A stretch of DNA of 64,000 bases, taken from positions 1 to 64,000 of the forward strand of contig LXQE01000147.1 of the NCBI GenBank assembly GCA_003326195.1, given 5' to 3'. Shown piece by piece: positions 6,645 through 16,111 of the stretch; the stretch's first letter is position 1, and each line of letters begins with the position of its first letter. The stretch is from Nostoc punctiforme NIES-2108. GTDB lineage: Bacteria > Cyanobacteriota > Cyanobacteriia > Cyanobacteriales > Nostocaceae. Below the pieces are notes generated by a model. That model searched no databases. It saw only the letters and a program-made list of their open reading frames with translations, and was not told the origin of the DNA. Made by a program: the position numbers and the translations under genes.

Positions 6645-9275
6645 ATGCTAGAACAATATCGTAAACACGTTGCCCAAAGAGCAGCACTCGGTATTCCCCC
6701 TTTACCATTGGATGCGAAGCAAACCTCAGAATTATGTGAATTACTGAAAAATCCGCCCAAGGGTCAAGAGGAGATATTATTACATTTATTGAGCGATCGC
6801 GTTTCTCCTGGTGTTGATCCAGCAGCTTATGTCAAAGCTGGATTTCTTACCGCCATTGCTAAGGAAGAAATCACCAGTCCGTTGATTGCGCCCATCGAAG
6901 CGGTGCAATTGCTGGGCACAATGATAGGTGGTTACAATGTGCAATCTTTAATCGATTTGCTGCAATTGCCCACTGTATCCCTCTCCGACTCATCCGAAAC
7001 ACCTCTAGTAATGGGCGGACAAGGAAAGGAACCCATTTCCGCCTACGCCGCCAACGCCTTAAGCAAAATCCTTTTAGTGTATGACGCTTACCACGATGTT
7101 TTAGAGTTGTCTAAAACCAATCCTTTCGCCAAACGGGTGGTTGACTCTTGGGCGGAAGCTGAATGGTTTACCATGCGCCCCACAGTTCCAGAAGCGATTA
7201 CCGTCACCGTTTTTAAAGTTCCTGGCGAAACCAATACCGACGATTTATCCCCCGCCCAAAGCGCCACAACTCGCCCAGATATTCCTTTACACGCCTTAGT
7301 GATGTTAGAGTCACGGCAACCGGGAAGTTTACAAACCATTGCCGAATTGAAGAAAAAAGGGCATCCCGTAGCTTACGTGGGAGATGTAGTTGGTACAGGT
7401 TCTTCTCGTAAATCTGCCATCAACTCCGTATTGTGGCACATGGGGAATGATATACCTTTTGTGCCAAACAAACGCGCTGGGGGTTATGTTTTAGGTGGTG
7501 CGATCGCGCCAATCTTCTTTAACACAGCAGAAGATGCCGGTGCTTTGCCTATTCAGTGCGATGTCACCAAACTCGAAACCGGCATGGTAATTACCATCCA
7601 TCCCTACAAAGGCGAAATCACCAACGAAGCAGGCGAAGTCATTTCCACTTTTGCCCTCAAACCTGACACCATCCTCGATGAAGTCCGCGCAGGTGGACGC
7701 ATCCCCCTACTTATTGGACGTACCCTCACCGATAAAACTCGTCTTGCACTTGGTTTAGAACCAAGCAAAGTTTTTACCCGTCCCCAGCAAGCTTTTGATA
7801 CAGGTAAAGGCTACACCCTAGCACAAAAAATGGTAGGTAAAGCTTGCGGATTACCTGGTGTGCGTCCCGGCACATCTTGCGAACCCATCATCACCACCGT
7901 TGGTTCTCAAGATACCACAGGCCCCATGACCCGCGACGAATTGAAAGAACTCGCCTGTCTTGGTTTCAGTGCAGACTTAGTAATCCAAAGTTTCTGCCAC
8001 ACAGCAGCTTATCCCAAACCAGTAGACATCAAAACCCATCACGAACTCCCCGACTTCTTCGCTTCTCGTGGCGGTGTCGCCCTCCGCCCCGGTGATGGTA
8101 TCATCCACTCTTGGTTAAACCGGATGCTGCTACCCGACACCGTGGGAACTGGCGGCGACTCTCACACCCGCTTCCCCTTGGGTATTTCCTTCCCCGCCGG
8201 TTCTGGATTGGTAGCCTTTGCAGCTGCTTTGGGTGTGATGCCTTTAGATATGCCAGAGTCAGTTTTGGTAAGATTCAAAGGAGAATTGCAACCAGGTGTT
8301 ACCCTGCGGGATGTCGTGAATGCCATTCCCTACGTGGCAATTCAAAAAGGTTTGCTGACAGCAGAGAAGCAGAACAAGAAAAACGTCTTCTCTGGGCGAA
8401 TTCTGGAAATAGAAGGTTTGCCAGATTTAAAAGTTGAACAAGCCTTTGAACTCACCGACGCTAGTGCCGAACGTTCTTGTGCCGGATGCACAATTAAGCT
8501 GAGTGTAGAGACAATTTCTGAATATCTGCGTTCCAACGTAGCGCTGCTGAAAAATATGATCGCACGGGGCTATCAAGATCCGCGTACCATGCTGCGCCGT
8601 GTGGCCAAGATGGAAGAATGGTTAGCAAATCCCGTGTTATTAGAAGGCGATGCCGATGCAGAGTATGCCGAAATAATTGAAATTGATTTGAACGAAATCA
8701 AAGAACCAATTGTTGCTGCTCCCAATGACCCCGATAATGTTAAATTATTATCGGAAGTTGCTAATGATCCAGTGCAAGAAGTGTTCGTCGGTTCTTGTAT
8801 GACAAATATCGGTCATTATCGGGCAACAGCGAAAGTTTTAGAAGGCGCAGGTGAAGTGAAAACTCGCCTGTGGGTTTCACCACCAACGCGCATGGATGAA
8901 CACCAATTAAAAGAAGAAGGTGTATACAGCATTTTTGGGGCTGCGGGTGCTAGAACAGAAATACCAGGATGCAGTTTGTGTATGGGTAATCAGGCGCGAG
9001 TTGCTGATGGCACAACAGTGTTTTCTACCTCTACCCGCAACTTCAATAATCGCATGGGTAAAGATGCGCGAGTGTATCTTGGTTCAGCAGAATTAGCCGC
9101 AGTTTGTGCGCTGCTAGGACGCCTTCCGACAGTGCAGGAATACTTGGATATTGTGGCGAGTAGAATTGAGCCTTTTGCCGATGATTTATATCGGTATTTG
9201 AACTTTGATCAAATCCTCGGTTTTGAGGATGAAGGACGCGTGATTTCTAAAGAGGAGCAAGCTTTGTTAGTATAG
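6645..9275 (+). CDS. acnB: Aconitate hydratase B
   Basis: AcnB interconverts citrate and isocitrate in the (partial) TCA cycle and feeds 2-oxoglutarate synthesis for nitrogen assimilation. The 876-aa product aligns in my memory with E. coli AcnB from the first residue ([13 protein letters not shown]). It has the HEAT-like N-domain ([27 protein letters not shown]), the swivel domain and the catalytic domains. The 4Fe-4S ligands are the Cys in VFVGSCMTN and the two in GCSLCMGN, 58 and 3 residues apart, close to the 59/3 spacing of E. coli. Another in-frame ATG at 6630 would add five residues; both have a GGAG 9 bases upstream. A duplicated copy of the last ~150 bp lies at 10029-10226. Confidence 0.97.
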   Translation: MLEQYRKHVAQRAALGIPPLPLDAKQTSELCELLKNPPKGQEEILLHLLSDRVSPGVDPAAYVKAGFLTAIAKEEITSPLIAPIEAVQLLGTMIGGYNVQSLIDLLQLPTVSLSDSSETPLVMGGQGKEPISAYAANALSKILLVYDAYHDVLELSKTNPFAKRVVDSWAEAEWFTMRPTVPEAITVTVFKVPGETNTDDLSPAQSATTRPDIPLHALVMLESRQPGSLQTIAELKKKGHPVAYVGDVVGTGSSRKSAINSVLWHMGNDIPFVPNKRAGGYVLGGAIAPIFFNTAEDAGALPIQCDVTKLETGMVITIHPYKGEITNEAGEVISTFALKPDTILDEVRAGGRIPLLIGRTLTDKTRLALGLEPSKVFTRPQQAFDTGKGYTLAQKMVGKACGLPGVRPGTSCEPIITTVGSQDTTGPMTRDELKELACLGFSADLVIQSFCHTAAYPKPVDIKTHHELPDFFASRGGVALRPGDGIIHSWLNRMLLPDTVGTGGDSHTRFPLGISFPAGSGLVAFAAALGVMPLDMPESVLVRFKGELQPGVTLRDVVNAIPYVAIQKGLLTAEKQNKKNVFSGRILEIEGLPDLKVEQAFELTDASAERSCAGCTIKLSVETISEYLRSNVALLKNMIARGYQDPRTMLRRVAKMEEWLANPVLLEGDADAEYAEIIEIDLNEIKEPIVAAPNDPDNVKLLSEVANDPVQEVFVGSCMTNIGHYRATAKVLEGAGEVKTRLWVSPPTRMDEHQLKEEGVYSIFGAAGARTEIPGCSLCMGNQARVADGTTVFSTSTRNFNNRMGKDARVYLGSAELAAVCALLGRLPTVQEYLDIVASRIEPFADDLYRYLNFDQILGFEDEGRVISKEEQALLV

Positions 9276-9332
9276 TTTAATTAGGTGGGTATTATGCCCA
9301 CCTAATATTTAGCATTTCCAAGAGGAATATTA

Positions 9333-9779
9333 ATGACTAGTCCATCTTTTGTCAACGAAAAAAATCTCTATGAACAAGACTTTTATTTGTGGACACAAAC
9401 AATTGCCCAGCAGTTAAAAGAAAATAATTTTAATGAAATAGATATACCTAATTTAATCGAAGAAATTGAAAGCATGGGGAGGAGTGAAAAACGCGAGTTA
9501 AAAAATAGATTAATTGTACTATTGATGCACTTACTGAAATGGCAATATCAATCAGAAAAACGTAGCGAAAGTTGGCGCAGTACCATTTCTGAACAACGTA
9601 TCTGCATTGAAACATTATTAGAAGATAGTCCCAGTTTGCAACCTCTACTTACAGAAATATTTGAAGATTGTTACCAAAAAGCTCGCCTCAAAGCATCTGA
9701 TGAAACAGGTATTAAATTAAATTTCTTTCCTCAAGAATCTCCGTTTACATTAGAAGAAACTTTAAAAAATACTTATTAA
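9333..9779 (+). CDS. DUF29 family protein
   Basis: The 148-aa protein has the DUF29 pattern: LYEQDFYLWTQTIAQQL, then DIPNLIEEIESMGRSEKREL, then LLMHLLKWQYQSEKRSESW, and TIxEQR. DUF29 proteins are small, soluble, helical, very abundant and multicopy in cyanobacteria, with no established function. An AGAGGAA ribosome site precedes the ATG. It lies 57 bp after acnB and 13 bp before a HicB-like gene, so the two small genes probably form one transcript. Together they sit between two copies of the acnB 3' end. Confidence 0.85.
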   Translation: MTSPSFVNEKNLYEQDFYLWTQTIAQQLKENNFNEIDIPNLIEEIESMGRSEKRELKNRLIVLLMHLLKWQYQSEKRSESWRSTISEQRICIETLLEDSPSLQPLLTEIFEDCYQKARLKASDETGIKLNFFPQESPFTLEETLKNTY

Positions 9780-9792
9780 GTTGGAGGAAGGA

Positions 9793-10047
9793 ATGAATTT
9801 TTATACCGTCGTACTCAGAAAAAATTCTGGTTATTGGGTTACTTTATGTTTAGAAAACGGCATTGTCGGGCAGGGAAATAGTCAAGAAGATGCAATTAAA
9901 AAACTGCAAGAAGCAATTGAATCTTTTGAAATTGTTTATGAGTCTGAAAGTAATATTTATAAATCTACCGTTTCAATAGATGAATTACATGAATTTTTAT
10001 CTGTTGAAGAAAAAGAAGAAGATTTAGAGCAGTTTGGGCGCTGCTAG
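9793..10047 (+). CDS. Solitary HicB-like protein
   Basis: The 84-aa protein begins MNFYTVVLRKNSGYWVTLCL. It has the HicB beta-alpha-beta core (a short beta hairpin, then NSQEDAIKKLQEAIESF). HicB proteins are antitoxins that bind a HicA mRNA interferase, but no HicA gene is adjacent here. I place the start at the ATG at 9793 because GGAGG lies just upstream; the earlier TTG at 9781 overlaps that site. The last five codons (QFGRC and the stop) are formed by duplicated acnB sequence read in another frame, so the native 3' end appears to have been replaced. Confidence 0.75.
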   Translation: MNFYTVVLRKNSGYWVTLCLENGIVGQGNSQEDAIKKLQEAIESFEIVYESESNIYKSTVSIDELHEFLSVEEKEEDLEQFGRC

Positions 10048-10226
10048 GGCGGCTTCCCACAGTGGAGGAATATTTGGATATTGTGGCGAGTATAATTCAT
10101 CCTTTTGCGGATGATTTGTATCGGTGTTTGAACTTTGATCAAATCGCAGGTTTTGAGGATGAAGGGCGCGTGATTCCGTTGGAAGAGATGCCCAGGCTTG
10201 AGGATATTTTGGATATTCGAGTTTAA
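10029..10226 (+). pseudogene. Duplicated 3' end of acnB (65 codons)
   Basis: The frame from 10029 reads [20 protein letters not shown] and continues through [19 protein letters not shown] to a stop at 10224. It corresponds to the AcnB C-terminus ([20 protein letters not shown], source bases from 9099). By hand I count about 16 mismatches in the first 147 bases, roughly 89% identity, many at third positions. The last ~13 codons diverge. It has no start and overlaps the HicB-like 3' end in a different frame, so it is a non-functional remnant. Confidence 0.9.
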
Positions 10227-10305
10227 TTTATATATAGAAAAGTTTTAATAGCCTGTAGCAAACCTTTGGAACTTTAGAATAAATTACGACCATCCCAACA
10301 TATCT

Positions 10306-10394
10306 GACCTAACCCCCCAACCCCCTTCCCTACAAGGGAAGGGGGAGAAATCCGGCTCCCCTCTCCGCTTCGGAGAGGGGTTGGGGGAGAGGTC
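10306..10394. repeat. Dispersed C/G-rich repeat, copy 1, upstream of DUF559 gene
   Basis: The element runs GACCTAACCCCC ... CTACAAGGGAAGGGGG ... CTCTCCGCTTCGGAGAGG ... GGGGGAGAGGTC. It has an inner CTCTCCG-CTT-CGGAGAG hairpin and complementary ends. The related copy 2 is at 10850-10933 in the same orientation, and the DUF559 gene lies exactly between them. Confidence 0.9.
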
Positions 10395-10436
10395 AATCAT
10401 AATCTCAAAATAAACACCTATTTTCATACTTAATAA

Positions 10437-10856
10437 ATGAATAACCCAACACCCGAAGAACCCTATCCACTGAAAAAAGAGGGAACTCGCAATATTGTAA
10501 TCGGCTACAAAGTAGACTTAGTTAAAGTGCAACGTGCCAAAGAACTTCGTCAGCAAATGACACCAGAAGAAAAAATTCTTTGGCAACATCTTCGTGCTAA
10601 TCGCCTGAATGGTTTGCACTTTCGCCGTCAGCAGATTATGAATGGCTTTATTGCAGATTTCTACTGTCACTCAACTGCATTAGTGATAGAAGTAGATGGC
10701 AAAATTCATGAACAACAAGCCGAATATGATGCAGAACGGGACAAAGTTTTGTCAGCTAGGGGACTGCGTTTGTTGCGAATTAAAAATGAAGAAGTTAGAC
10801 ACGATCTTGATAAAGTTTTGATGCGTATTTCCACAGCTTGTTCTCAACAGACCTAA
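10437..10856 (+). CDS. DUF559 endonuclease-like protein (Vsr/PD-(D/E)XK superfamily)
   Basis: The 139-aa protein contains the DUF559 core: AKELRQQMTPEEKILWQHLR, GLHFRRQQIMNGFIADFYC, ALVIEVDGKIHEQQAEYDAE and GLRLLRIKNEEV. The residues D (in IADFYC) and ExD (in IEVDG) correspond to the restriction-endonuclease-like catalytic core shared with very-short-patch repair nucleases. The biological role of these small cyanobacterial genes is unsettled. The gene is bracketed by direct copies of an ~85-bp repeat, and its stop codon (TAA at 10854) is supplied by the downstream copy. Both facts suggest it moved as a cassette. Confidence 0.82.
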   Translation: MNNPTPEEPYPLKKEGTRNIVIGYKVDLVKVQRAKELRQQMTPEEKILWQHLRANRLNGLHFRRQQIMNGFIADFYCHSTALVIEVDGKIHEQQAEYDAERDKVLSARGLRLLRIKNEEVRHDLDKVLMRISTACSQQT

Positions 10857-10933
10857 CCCCCTTCCTCCCTACAAGGGAAAGGGAAGAAATCTGGCTCACC
10901 TCTCCGCTTCGGAAAGGGGTTGGAGGTTAAGTC
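10850..10933. repeat. Dispersed C/G-rich repeat, copy 2, downstream of DUF559 gene
   Basis: This copy has the same order of blocks as 10306-10394: GACCTAACCCCC, CTACAAGGGAAAGGG, CTCTCCGCTTCGG, then GGGGTTGGAGG...GTC. It carries several substitutions. It overlaps the last two codons of the DUF559 gene. Confidence 0.88.
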
Positions 10934-11232
10934 TATGACTCAACTTAGAAGCGTAGACTATATAGCCCTAACAATTGGACTGAAGCAGAAAATGTAACTG
11001 TATTGTAACGGTGGCTTTAGTTGACGTTGCAAAAGTTTACATTTAGAATGGAATCGTCAAAAAACGATAAGTATTTATTCTTATTTATCCTGATAATTTG
11101 ACATTCAATGAGTATATGTTCTTATCTATGTCAAAAATTTAATATTCATAGAGTTAAAGAATGTTTACAAAAGTATGGATTCCTTAATACAATGAAATTA
11201 AAAGCGATAAGCCAAATTGATTGTCAGAAGTG
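10934..11232. other. Spacer upstream of ndhD
   Basis: I see no gene in these ~300 bases. The part from 11030 to 11220 is AT-rich and likely holds the ndhD promoter and leader. No convincing -35/-10 pair, NtcA site (GTA-N8-TAC) or strong ribosome site stands out. Confidence 0.5.
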
Positions 11233-12846
11233 ATGAATGCTATTGAATTTCCCTGGCTAACAGCCATAATCCTCTTACCCTTGGTGGCTACCTTAGCCAT
11301 CCCTCTAATCCCAGACAAGGAAGGTAGAACTGTCCGCTGGTATGGTCTGGGAGTTGCTTTTGTCGACTTTGCACTGATGATTTATGCCTTTTGGTATAAC
11401 TACGACTTTCATAGTTCAACACTCCAACTTGTAGAAAACTATCCTTGGATACCGCAGTTAGGTTTGCATTGGGCTGTGGGGGTTGATGGTTTATCGATGC
11501 CCTTACTACTTCTGACAGGCTTAATAAATACCCTCGCAATATTCGCGGCTTGGAAAGTTACCACCAAGCCGCGATTATTTTATGGTTTGATGTTAGCAAT
11601 GTACAGCGCCCAACTTGGCGTATTTGTTGCCCAAGATTTGCTGCTGTTCTTCCTGATGTGGGAAATCGAGTTAGTGCCGGTTTACCTGCTGATTTCCATC
11701 TGGGGAGGACAAAACCGCCGTTATGCCGCTACCAAATTCATTCTTTACACCGCTGCTGCATCAATATTTATCTTGATTGCTGGTTTTGCAATGGCATTCT
11801 CTGGAGATACCGTTACCTTCGATATGGCGACTCTAGGAATGAAAGAATACCCCAAAACCTTGGAATTGTTGGTTTATGCAGGCTTCTTAATTGCCTTCGG
11901 TGTGAAGTTACCAATTTTCCCTTTACACACTTGGCTACCTGATGCTCACGGTGAAGCATCAGCACCCGGTTCGATGATTTTGGCTGGTGTGTTGTTAAAA
12001 ATGGGTGGTTATGCTCTCATCCGCTTCAATGTGGAAATGTTGCCCAATGCCCATGTGACTTTTGCTCCAGTGTTAGCAGTTTTGGGTGTGGTTAATATTG
12101 TTTACGGTGCTTGCTGTGCCTTTGCTCAAACCAATCTCAAACGCCGTTTGGCTTACTCTTCAATTGCCCACATGGGGTTTGTGCTGATTGGGATTGCCTC
12201 TTACACAGAGCTTGGTATCAGCGGTGCAGTATTACAGATGGTTTCCCACGGCTTGATTGCTGCTAGCTTGTTCTTCCTCTCTGGCGTGACTTACGATCGC
12301 ACTCACACCTTAATGATGGATAAAATGGGCGGTATGGCTAAGGTAATGCCCAAAACCTTTGCTCTGTTTACCATTGGTTCAATGGCTTCTCTCGCCTTAC
12401 CCGGAATGAGTGGTTTTGTGGGTGAGTTGATGGTATTTCTAGGTATCGCCAGCAGTGATGTTTACAGTTCCAGCTTTAAAGTTGTAGTCGTGCTACTGTC
12501 AGCAGTTGGCGTGATTTTGACACCGATTTATTTACTGTCGATGCTGCGTCAAGTGTTCTACGGGGAGCAAAATAAAGAGTTGCACTTGGATGCTGTAATA
12601 TCTGATATTAAACCCCGCGAAATATTTATTACTGCTTGTTTGCTACTGCCAATCATCGGAATCGGGTTTTATCCCAAGTTGGCAACGCAGACTTATGATG
12701 TGAAAGCAATAGAATTAGCCGCTCATGCTCGTCAAGTTTTACCAGTTGTTGCTCATCAACAACCATCAAGTCTGTACTCGCGGATTTTCTCTGCACCAAC
12801 ATTGGCTACTTCTCAAGTTGAAAGTTCGATTAACATTTCTGAGTAA
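11233..12846 (+). CDS. ndhD: NAD(P)H-quinone oxidoreductase subunit 4 (NdhD)
   Basis: NdhD is an antiporter-like membrane subunit of thylakoid NDH-1, the complex used for cyclic electron flow, respiration and (in variants) CO2 uptake. The ~537-aa product is almost all hydrophobic, with about 14 transmembrane helices. It carries family landmarks: [24 protein letters not shown] (the conserved glutamate of the proton path), [18 protein letters not shown] and [14 protein letters not shown]. Synechocystis-type NdhD1/D2 (respiratory/cyclic) seems a better fit than NdhD3/D4, but I cannot settle that by eye. The ATG at 11233 gives the family-like start [15 protein letters not shown]; a TTG at 11221 is the alternative. 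It appears monocistronic, with no ndhF next to it. Confidence 0.93.
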   Translation: MNAIEFPWLTAIILLPLVATLAIPLIPDKEGRTVRWYGLGVAFVDFALMIYAFWYNYDFHSSTLQLVENYPWIPQLGLHWAVGVDGLSMPLLLLTGLINTLAIFAAWKVTTKPRLFYGLMLAMYSAQLGVFVAQDLLLFFLMWEIELVPVYLLISIWGGQNRRYAATKFILYTAAASIFILIAGFAMAFSGDTVTFDMATLGMKEYPKTLELLVYAGFLIAFGVKLPIFPLHTWLPDAHGEASAPGSMILAGVLLKMGGYALIRFNVEMLPNAHVTFAPVLAVLGVVNIVYGACCAFAQTNLKRRLAYSSIAHMGFVLIGIASYTELGISGAVLQMVSHGLIAASLFFLSGVTYDRTHTLMMDKMGGMAKVMPKTFALFTIGSMASLALPGMSGFVGELMVFLGIASSDVYSSSFKVVVVLLSAVGVILTPIYLLSMLRQVFYGEQNKELHLDAVISDIKPREIFITACLLLPIIGIGFYPKLATQTYDVKAIELAAHARQVLPVVAHQQPSSLYSRIFSAPTLATSQVESSINISE

Positions 12847-12900
12847 ATTAACTTTCCCATTAAGGGGTCTGCAAGTAAATTCTAAATATTAGGAGAATAA

Positions 12901-12924
12901 AGGGGTGGTTTCATAACCACCCCT
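12901..12924 (+). terminator. Intrinsic terminator candidate after ndhD
   Basis: AGGGGTGGTT, loop TCAT, AACCACCCCT: a perfect 10-bp stem followed by AAAATTTTAT. It lies 55 bp after the ndhD stop. The U run is short and interrupted, so efficiency is uncertain. Confidence 0.7.
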
Positions 12925-13103
12925 AAAATTTTATAATTATTGAGTTGAAATAGATTTTTAGGTAAGGGCAACTCATGTAGACGCATTCGCAAAGTATCTT
13001 GTAGAGAAGCGGCTTCCCGCAGGGTATTGCCATTATATAAAAATTATTCAAACTGGAGAGTTCCGCCAATATTGGTAATGTGTTCATTAGCTTTAATGTT
13101 AGT

Positions 13104-13350
13104 TTTATTCATATCCCAGAAAACTCTAGCCTAAATCCTAGACAAAATTTAAGTTTTAATAAGTACTGTATTTCCTCACAAGTTCCTCACATTCTTTTTC
13201 ATCAGATATCTAATATAAGGACAAAGGACATAAATATCTCTGTAATTTTAAGATTAATTTTATTGATATCCCAGCAAAATATAGCCTTAGTCCTGACAAA
13301 GTTTAAGTTTTAATAAGTACTATATTTCCTCACAAGTTCCTCAGATTATT
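13104..13350. repeat. Direct repeat of a ~92-bp block (offset ~155 bp)
   Basis: Copy A (13104-13195) and copy B (13259-13350) share TTTATT-ATATCCCAG, a TAGCCT-TCCT core, TTTAAGTTTTAATAAGTACT and TTTCCTCACAAGTTCCTCA, with scattered substitutions. No open frame is preserved between them, so the selected element, if any, is DNA or RNA rather than protein. Confidence 0.85.
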
Positions 13351-13366
13351 TTTATAACTTCAAGAT

Positions 13367-13458
13367 AAAGACACTCAACTATTGTATTAATTAGCTTGAG
13401 AGTTTACAGCCTTCAGGCGTTGGTGTCTTTCGGCAAAAGCTAGACTACCTCTTTTTTT
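13367..13458 (+). ncRNA. Possible structured RNA element or leader (class unknown)
   Basis: AAAGACAC (13367-13374) pairs perfectly with GTGTCTTT (13423-13430) across a 48-base interior that includes CTTGAGAG and CCTTCAGGCG. An unpaired CGGCAAAAGCTAGACTACCTC follows, then seven Ts at 13452-13458. The long stem, compact interior and T run could mark a small RNA 3' end or an attenuator. It does not match a riboswitch I know, so this is a suggestion only. Confidence 0.3.
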
Positions 13459-13753
13459 AGCAAAGTATTGAGGCTTAATTCTACTTTTGCATCTACAGGA
13501 GAGTTATCTCATGGATTTTACAGAGAAATTGCCATTTTTTAATCTCAAGACTTTAGGTTATTACAGGTGAGTTCTATGAAGGTGGTGCTATACCTACACT
13601 AAGTTAATTCCTGCCACAGTTAAAAACGATTTAGTTTCTAAATAAAGTAAACCTTCTAGCAATTTATCCTGTACTAGTTAAAGAGTTGGGGTAGATGCAT
13701 TTTGACTGCATTTTCCATGAAAAAACAACTTTAACAACATAGGTACAATCAAT

Positions 13754-14347
13754 ATGAACTTTAAACAATTTGGTCTATTACTGTCTCTAACTACAATTCT
13801 TGGACTCAACGTGATTGCGACCAAGGTTTTGGCTGAAGAGCCTAGTATTACTTTTGGAGATGCACTCGGTTCTGGTGGATGTAAGGTTGCCGATCAGCTT
13901 CCTGGAGAGGATGGTAGAAGCTTATCGATCGTCTTGGATAACTTTAGTGCATTCAATGGTCAGCGTCAAAAGTGTATTTTACGCGTTCAAACTTTTATTC
14001 CAAGTGGTTTCATCGTCCAAGATGTACAAGTACTGTACCAAGGAACTACTGATATTGATAGAGGAAGTAAAGGTACCAGCTTAAACAGAACCTATAGCTT
14101 TAGTGGTGGTGCTCTTGGTCAAGCCGTAGCTCCCCCTAAAACTACCAAGTTTACATCTAGTAAGGCATTTGCGGAGCAAGATGAGATTACTGTTCTAGCT
14201 GCTACAGGTTTGTGTAGTGGTGGTGGGCAAGGACTATTAGGTATTAATCTGATTGCACAATCCTCGCGAGGAAGTTCTATTTTCGTTGATACAGCCGATC
14301 TCAATGCTGGGGATGTGAGACTTTATTTTGACCTAAAACGTTGCTAG
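13754..14347 (+). CDS. Secreted DUF4360-like protein
   Basis: The 197-aa protein has a signal peptide (MNFKQFGLLLSLTTILGLNV, cleavage likely after VLA at ~27). Its mature domain contains cysteines in SGGCKVAD, RQKCILRV, LCSGGG and the final KRC. The pattern GCxxx...LSIVLDNFSAF...KCILRVQTFIPSGFIV...YQGTTDI matches my recollection of DUF4360, a secreted beta-rich family of unknown function. It is followed by a second secreted protein with the same early Cys...RCIIRI layout, so the two may be a paralogous pair. Confidence 0.75.
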   Translation: MNFKQFGLLLSLTTILGLNVIATKVLAEEPSITFGDALGSGGCKVADQLPGEDGRSLSIVLDNFSAFNGQRQKCILRVQTFIPSGFIVQDVQVLYQGTTDIDRGSKGTSLNRTYSFSGGALGQAVAPPKTTKFTSSKAFAEQDEITVLAATGLCSGGGQGLLGINLIAQSSRGSSIFVDTADLNAGDVRLYFDLKRC

Positions 14348-14417
14348 TCCTTCCTTTTAGCGATTCTGCGGATAGATAGATGGTGATACACCGAGCCAGA
14401 TTCTAAATTTGGTGGTC

Positions 14418-14455
14418 TTCAATGAGTGATGGATCTAAATCCCGCACTCATTGAA
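14418..14455. repeat. Perfect 11-bp inverted repeat between two secreted-protein genes
   Basis: TTCAATGAGTG, a 16-base loop, then CACTCATTGAA. It lies 70 bp after the DUF4360-like stop and 55 bp before the next gene. It could be a processing or attenuation hairpin; there is no U tract. Confidence 0.65.
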
Positions 14456-14509
14456 TCTACCGAATGTATTCTTCTTTAAGATTATAAATTTCTGTTGATG
14501 GAGAATAAG

Positions 14510-15025
14510 ATGATGTTGAGATTAAGTAATGCACGTAATTTTTTCATATTAATGTGCTTGTTTTTTTTCTATTCTTATGATGCCAATTCATCTAGCACTG
14601 CTGCTGCAATAGATAACCAGCCAAAATTTTTGGTTAATAAGAGATGTAATATAAGTTTCGATCCGCAAATAAATCAGTTTACACTTGGCTCTAATCTAAC
14701 TGTAAACGCACAATCGCCAAGGGCTAGATGTATTATTAGAATTAATACCTCTAATACTCAAAAGCAATTTAGGCTTGTGCCTTTAGCTTTAAAAGGTGTA
14801 GTCAAGAAAGCACCAGCACAAATAGCTATATCATCATTTTTAGTTGGCGAGAAACCAACTCCATATCAAATGATATATGGAAGTGCTATGAATTTTGATT
14901 TGACTAATCAAATACTTCCAACTAACTATACCAGTACAGGAAAAAGTGTTTTAGCCATTAATGTAGTATTAATGACGAACGGAGGAGAATTAGAGTTGAC
15001 AGATATGAAGTTTGCACTTCAATAA
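14510..15025 (+). CDS. Secreted hypothetical protein
   Basis: The product starts MMLRLSNARNFFILMCLFFF and is led by a hydrophobic signal segment, likely cleaved near SSSTAAA. The mature part has a KRCNISFDP...ARCIIRIN layout similar to the cysteine-containing strands of the preceding gene. It also has a long beta-rich remainder, ending ELTDMKFALQ. I do not recognise a named family; a distant DUF4360 relative is possible. The start at 14510 (or the adjacent ATG at 14513) follows a GGAG by 6-9 bases; an ATG at 14498 and a TTG at 14495 would add a non-signal-like MEN(K) lead. Confidence 0.65.
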   Translation: MMLRLSNARNFFILMCLFFFYSYDANSSSTAAAIDNQPKFLVNKRCNISFDPQINQFTLGSNLTVNAQSPRARCIIRINTSNTQKQFRLVPLALKGVVKKAPAQIAISSFLVGEKPTPYQMIYGSAMNFDLTNQILPTNYTSTGKSVLAINVVLMTNGGELELTDMKFALQ

Positions 15026-15223
15026 CAATAAAATATGGTTTGAGTGCTTCTTTAATTTCCGAACTGAGAAGCGATCACTTCTTTAGGAAATGGGATGCTC
15101 CCATTATTCCTCATAAGCATGAGTTATAAAACAAGTAAGTCATTTTGCCTTATGCTTTTGTCAGATTTGACCTCTCTCAAACCTCTCCACAACACGAGGA
15201 GAGGCTCAATCAACGAACTGAAG

Positions 15224-16042
15224 TTAAACTGTTGTTGCAGCAGCACTTGGTAAACTCACTTTCAAGCGCTTAAACATCGCTTCTCGTGCTTGTATAGCGA
15301 GACTATCGTCAAAAGGTTTTAAGGTAATTTCCTGCTGATATTTTAGCCGTAGCGCTGTTTGAATTAACCAATCGGCGACAAAAGGATTTTTTGGTAATAA
15401 AGGGCCGTGGGAATAAGTAGCGATCGCATTCTGATAAAATGCTCCTTCTGTCCCATCTTCACCATTATTTCCCAAACCGTACACCACTCGCCCCAATGCT
15501 TCCACTTTCCCCAACTTGGTGCGTCCGCCGTGATTTTCAAAGCCTACCAAATACGGTGTGCTACCCGTCATCTCTTTTAAATCTCGCGCCAGACGTGAGG
15601 CTGTCACTTCAATTACCAAGTTACCAATACACCGCTTAGTATTTTCACCAGGATGCACGGAAACTAAATCGAGTATTCCCAAACCATCAATTCGTTGTCC
15701 CAAGCCTGGTTCATAATAATGTCCCAATAATTGGGGTGAACCACAAGTAAATACTCCCGGTGTGCCATTTTCGATTTTGTCGCGCATCGCGTCAGCTTTC
15801 GCACCTTGCAAATCACGCATGACAATTTCTTGCTGACGGTCTTGTGCGCCACCACCAACGATTACATCTACAGTTTTAATATCTGCGGCTGTGGAATTTT
15901 GATCTAGGGGTAACACTTTCACATCGTATCCCCGCCATTGAGCGCGACGTTCTATAGTAATTACATTACCGCGATCGCCATAAGTACTCATCAGCGTCGG
16001 ATAAAGCCAACCAATTGTTAATTCTAAATTTTGAGAACTCAT
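15224..16042 (-). CDS. gatD: Lipid II isoglutaminyl synthase, glutaminase subunit (GatD-like)
   Basis: GatD releases ammonia from glutamine and passes it to MurT, which amidates the alpha-carboxyl of D-Glu in lipid II. The 272-aa product is a class I amidotransferase. It has the start LTIGWLYPTLMSTYGDRGN, GGGAQDRQQ, the nucleophile Cys in FTCGSPQLLG and the catalytic His in GFENHGGRT, all GatD/CobQ-like hallmarks. An ATG at 16069 lies in an AATGCCCC-type repeat and would add an artefactual MPHAPFPKF, so the ATG at 16042 is preferred. The murT gene ends 70 bp upstream on the same strand, so they form an operon. Confidence 0.85.
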   Translation of the reverse strand: MSSQNLELTIGWLYPTLMSTYGDRGNVITIERRAQWRGYDVKVLPLDQNSTAADIKTVDVIVGGGAQDRQQEIVMRDLQGAKADAMRDKIENGTPGVFTCGSPQLLGHYYEPGLGQRIDGLGILDLVSVHPGENTKRCIGNLVIEVTASRLARDLKEMTGSTPYLVGFENHGGRTKLGKVEALGRVVYGLGNNGEDGTEGAFYQNAIATYSHGPLLPKNPFVADWLIQTALRLKYQQEITLKPFDDSLAIQAREAMFKRLKVSLPSAAATTV

Positions 16043-16111
16043 AAATTTTGGGAATGGGGCATGGGGCATGGGGCATTGGGCATAGGAAAAAACTCTTATC
16101 CAATGACAAAT

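Larger units (their letters stand above)
13025..13753. other. Gene-free spacer with a duplicated block and a structured leader
   Basis: I find no credible gene in ~730 bp. It holds two copies of a ~92-bp block and a long-range inverted repeat (both listed separately). The nearest coding sequence is the secreted protein at 13754, preceded by a weak ribosome site. Confidence 0.6.

Noticed and set aside
13080..13313. 77-codon plus-strand frame
   Set aside because: It spans the direct-repeat block, has no ribosome site and no recognisable sequence, and the frame is not kept in the second copy.
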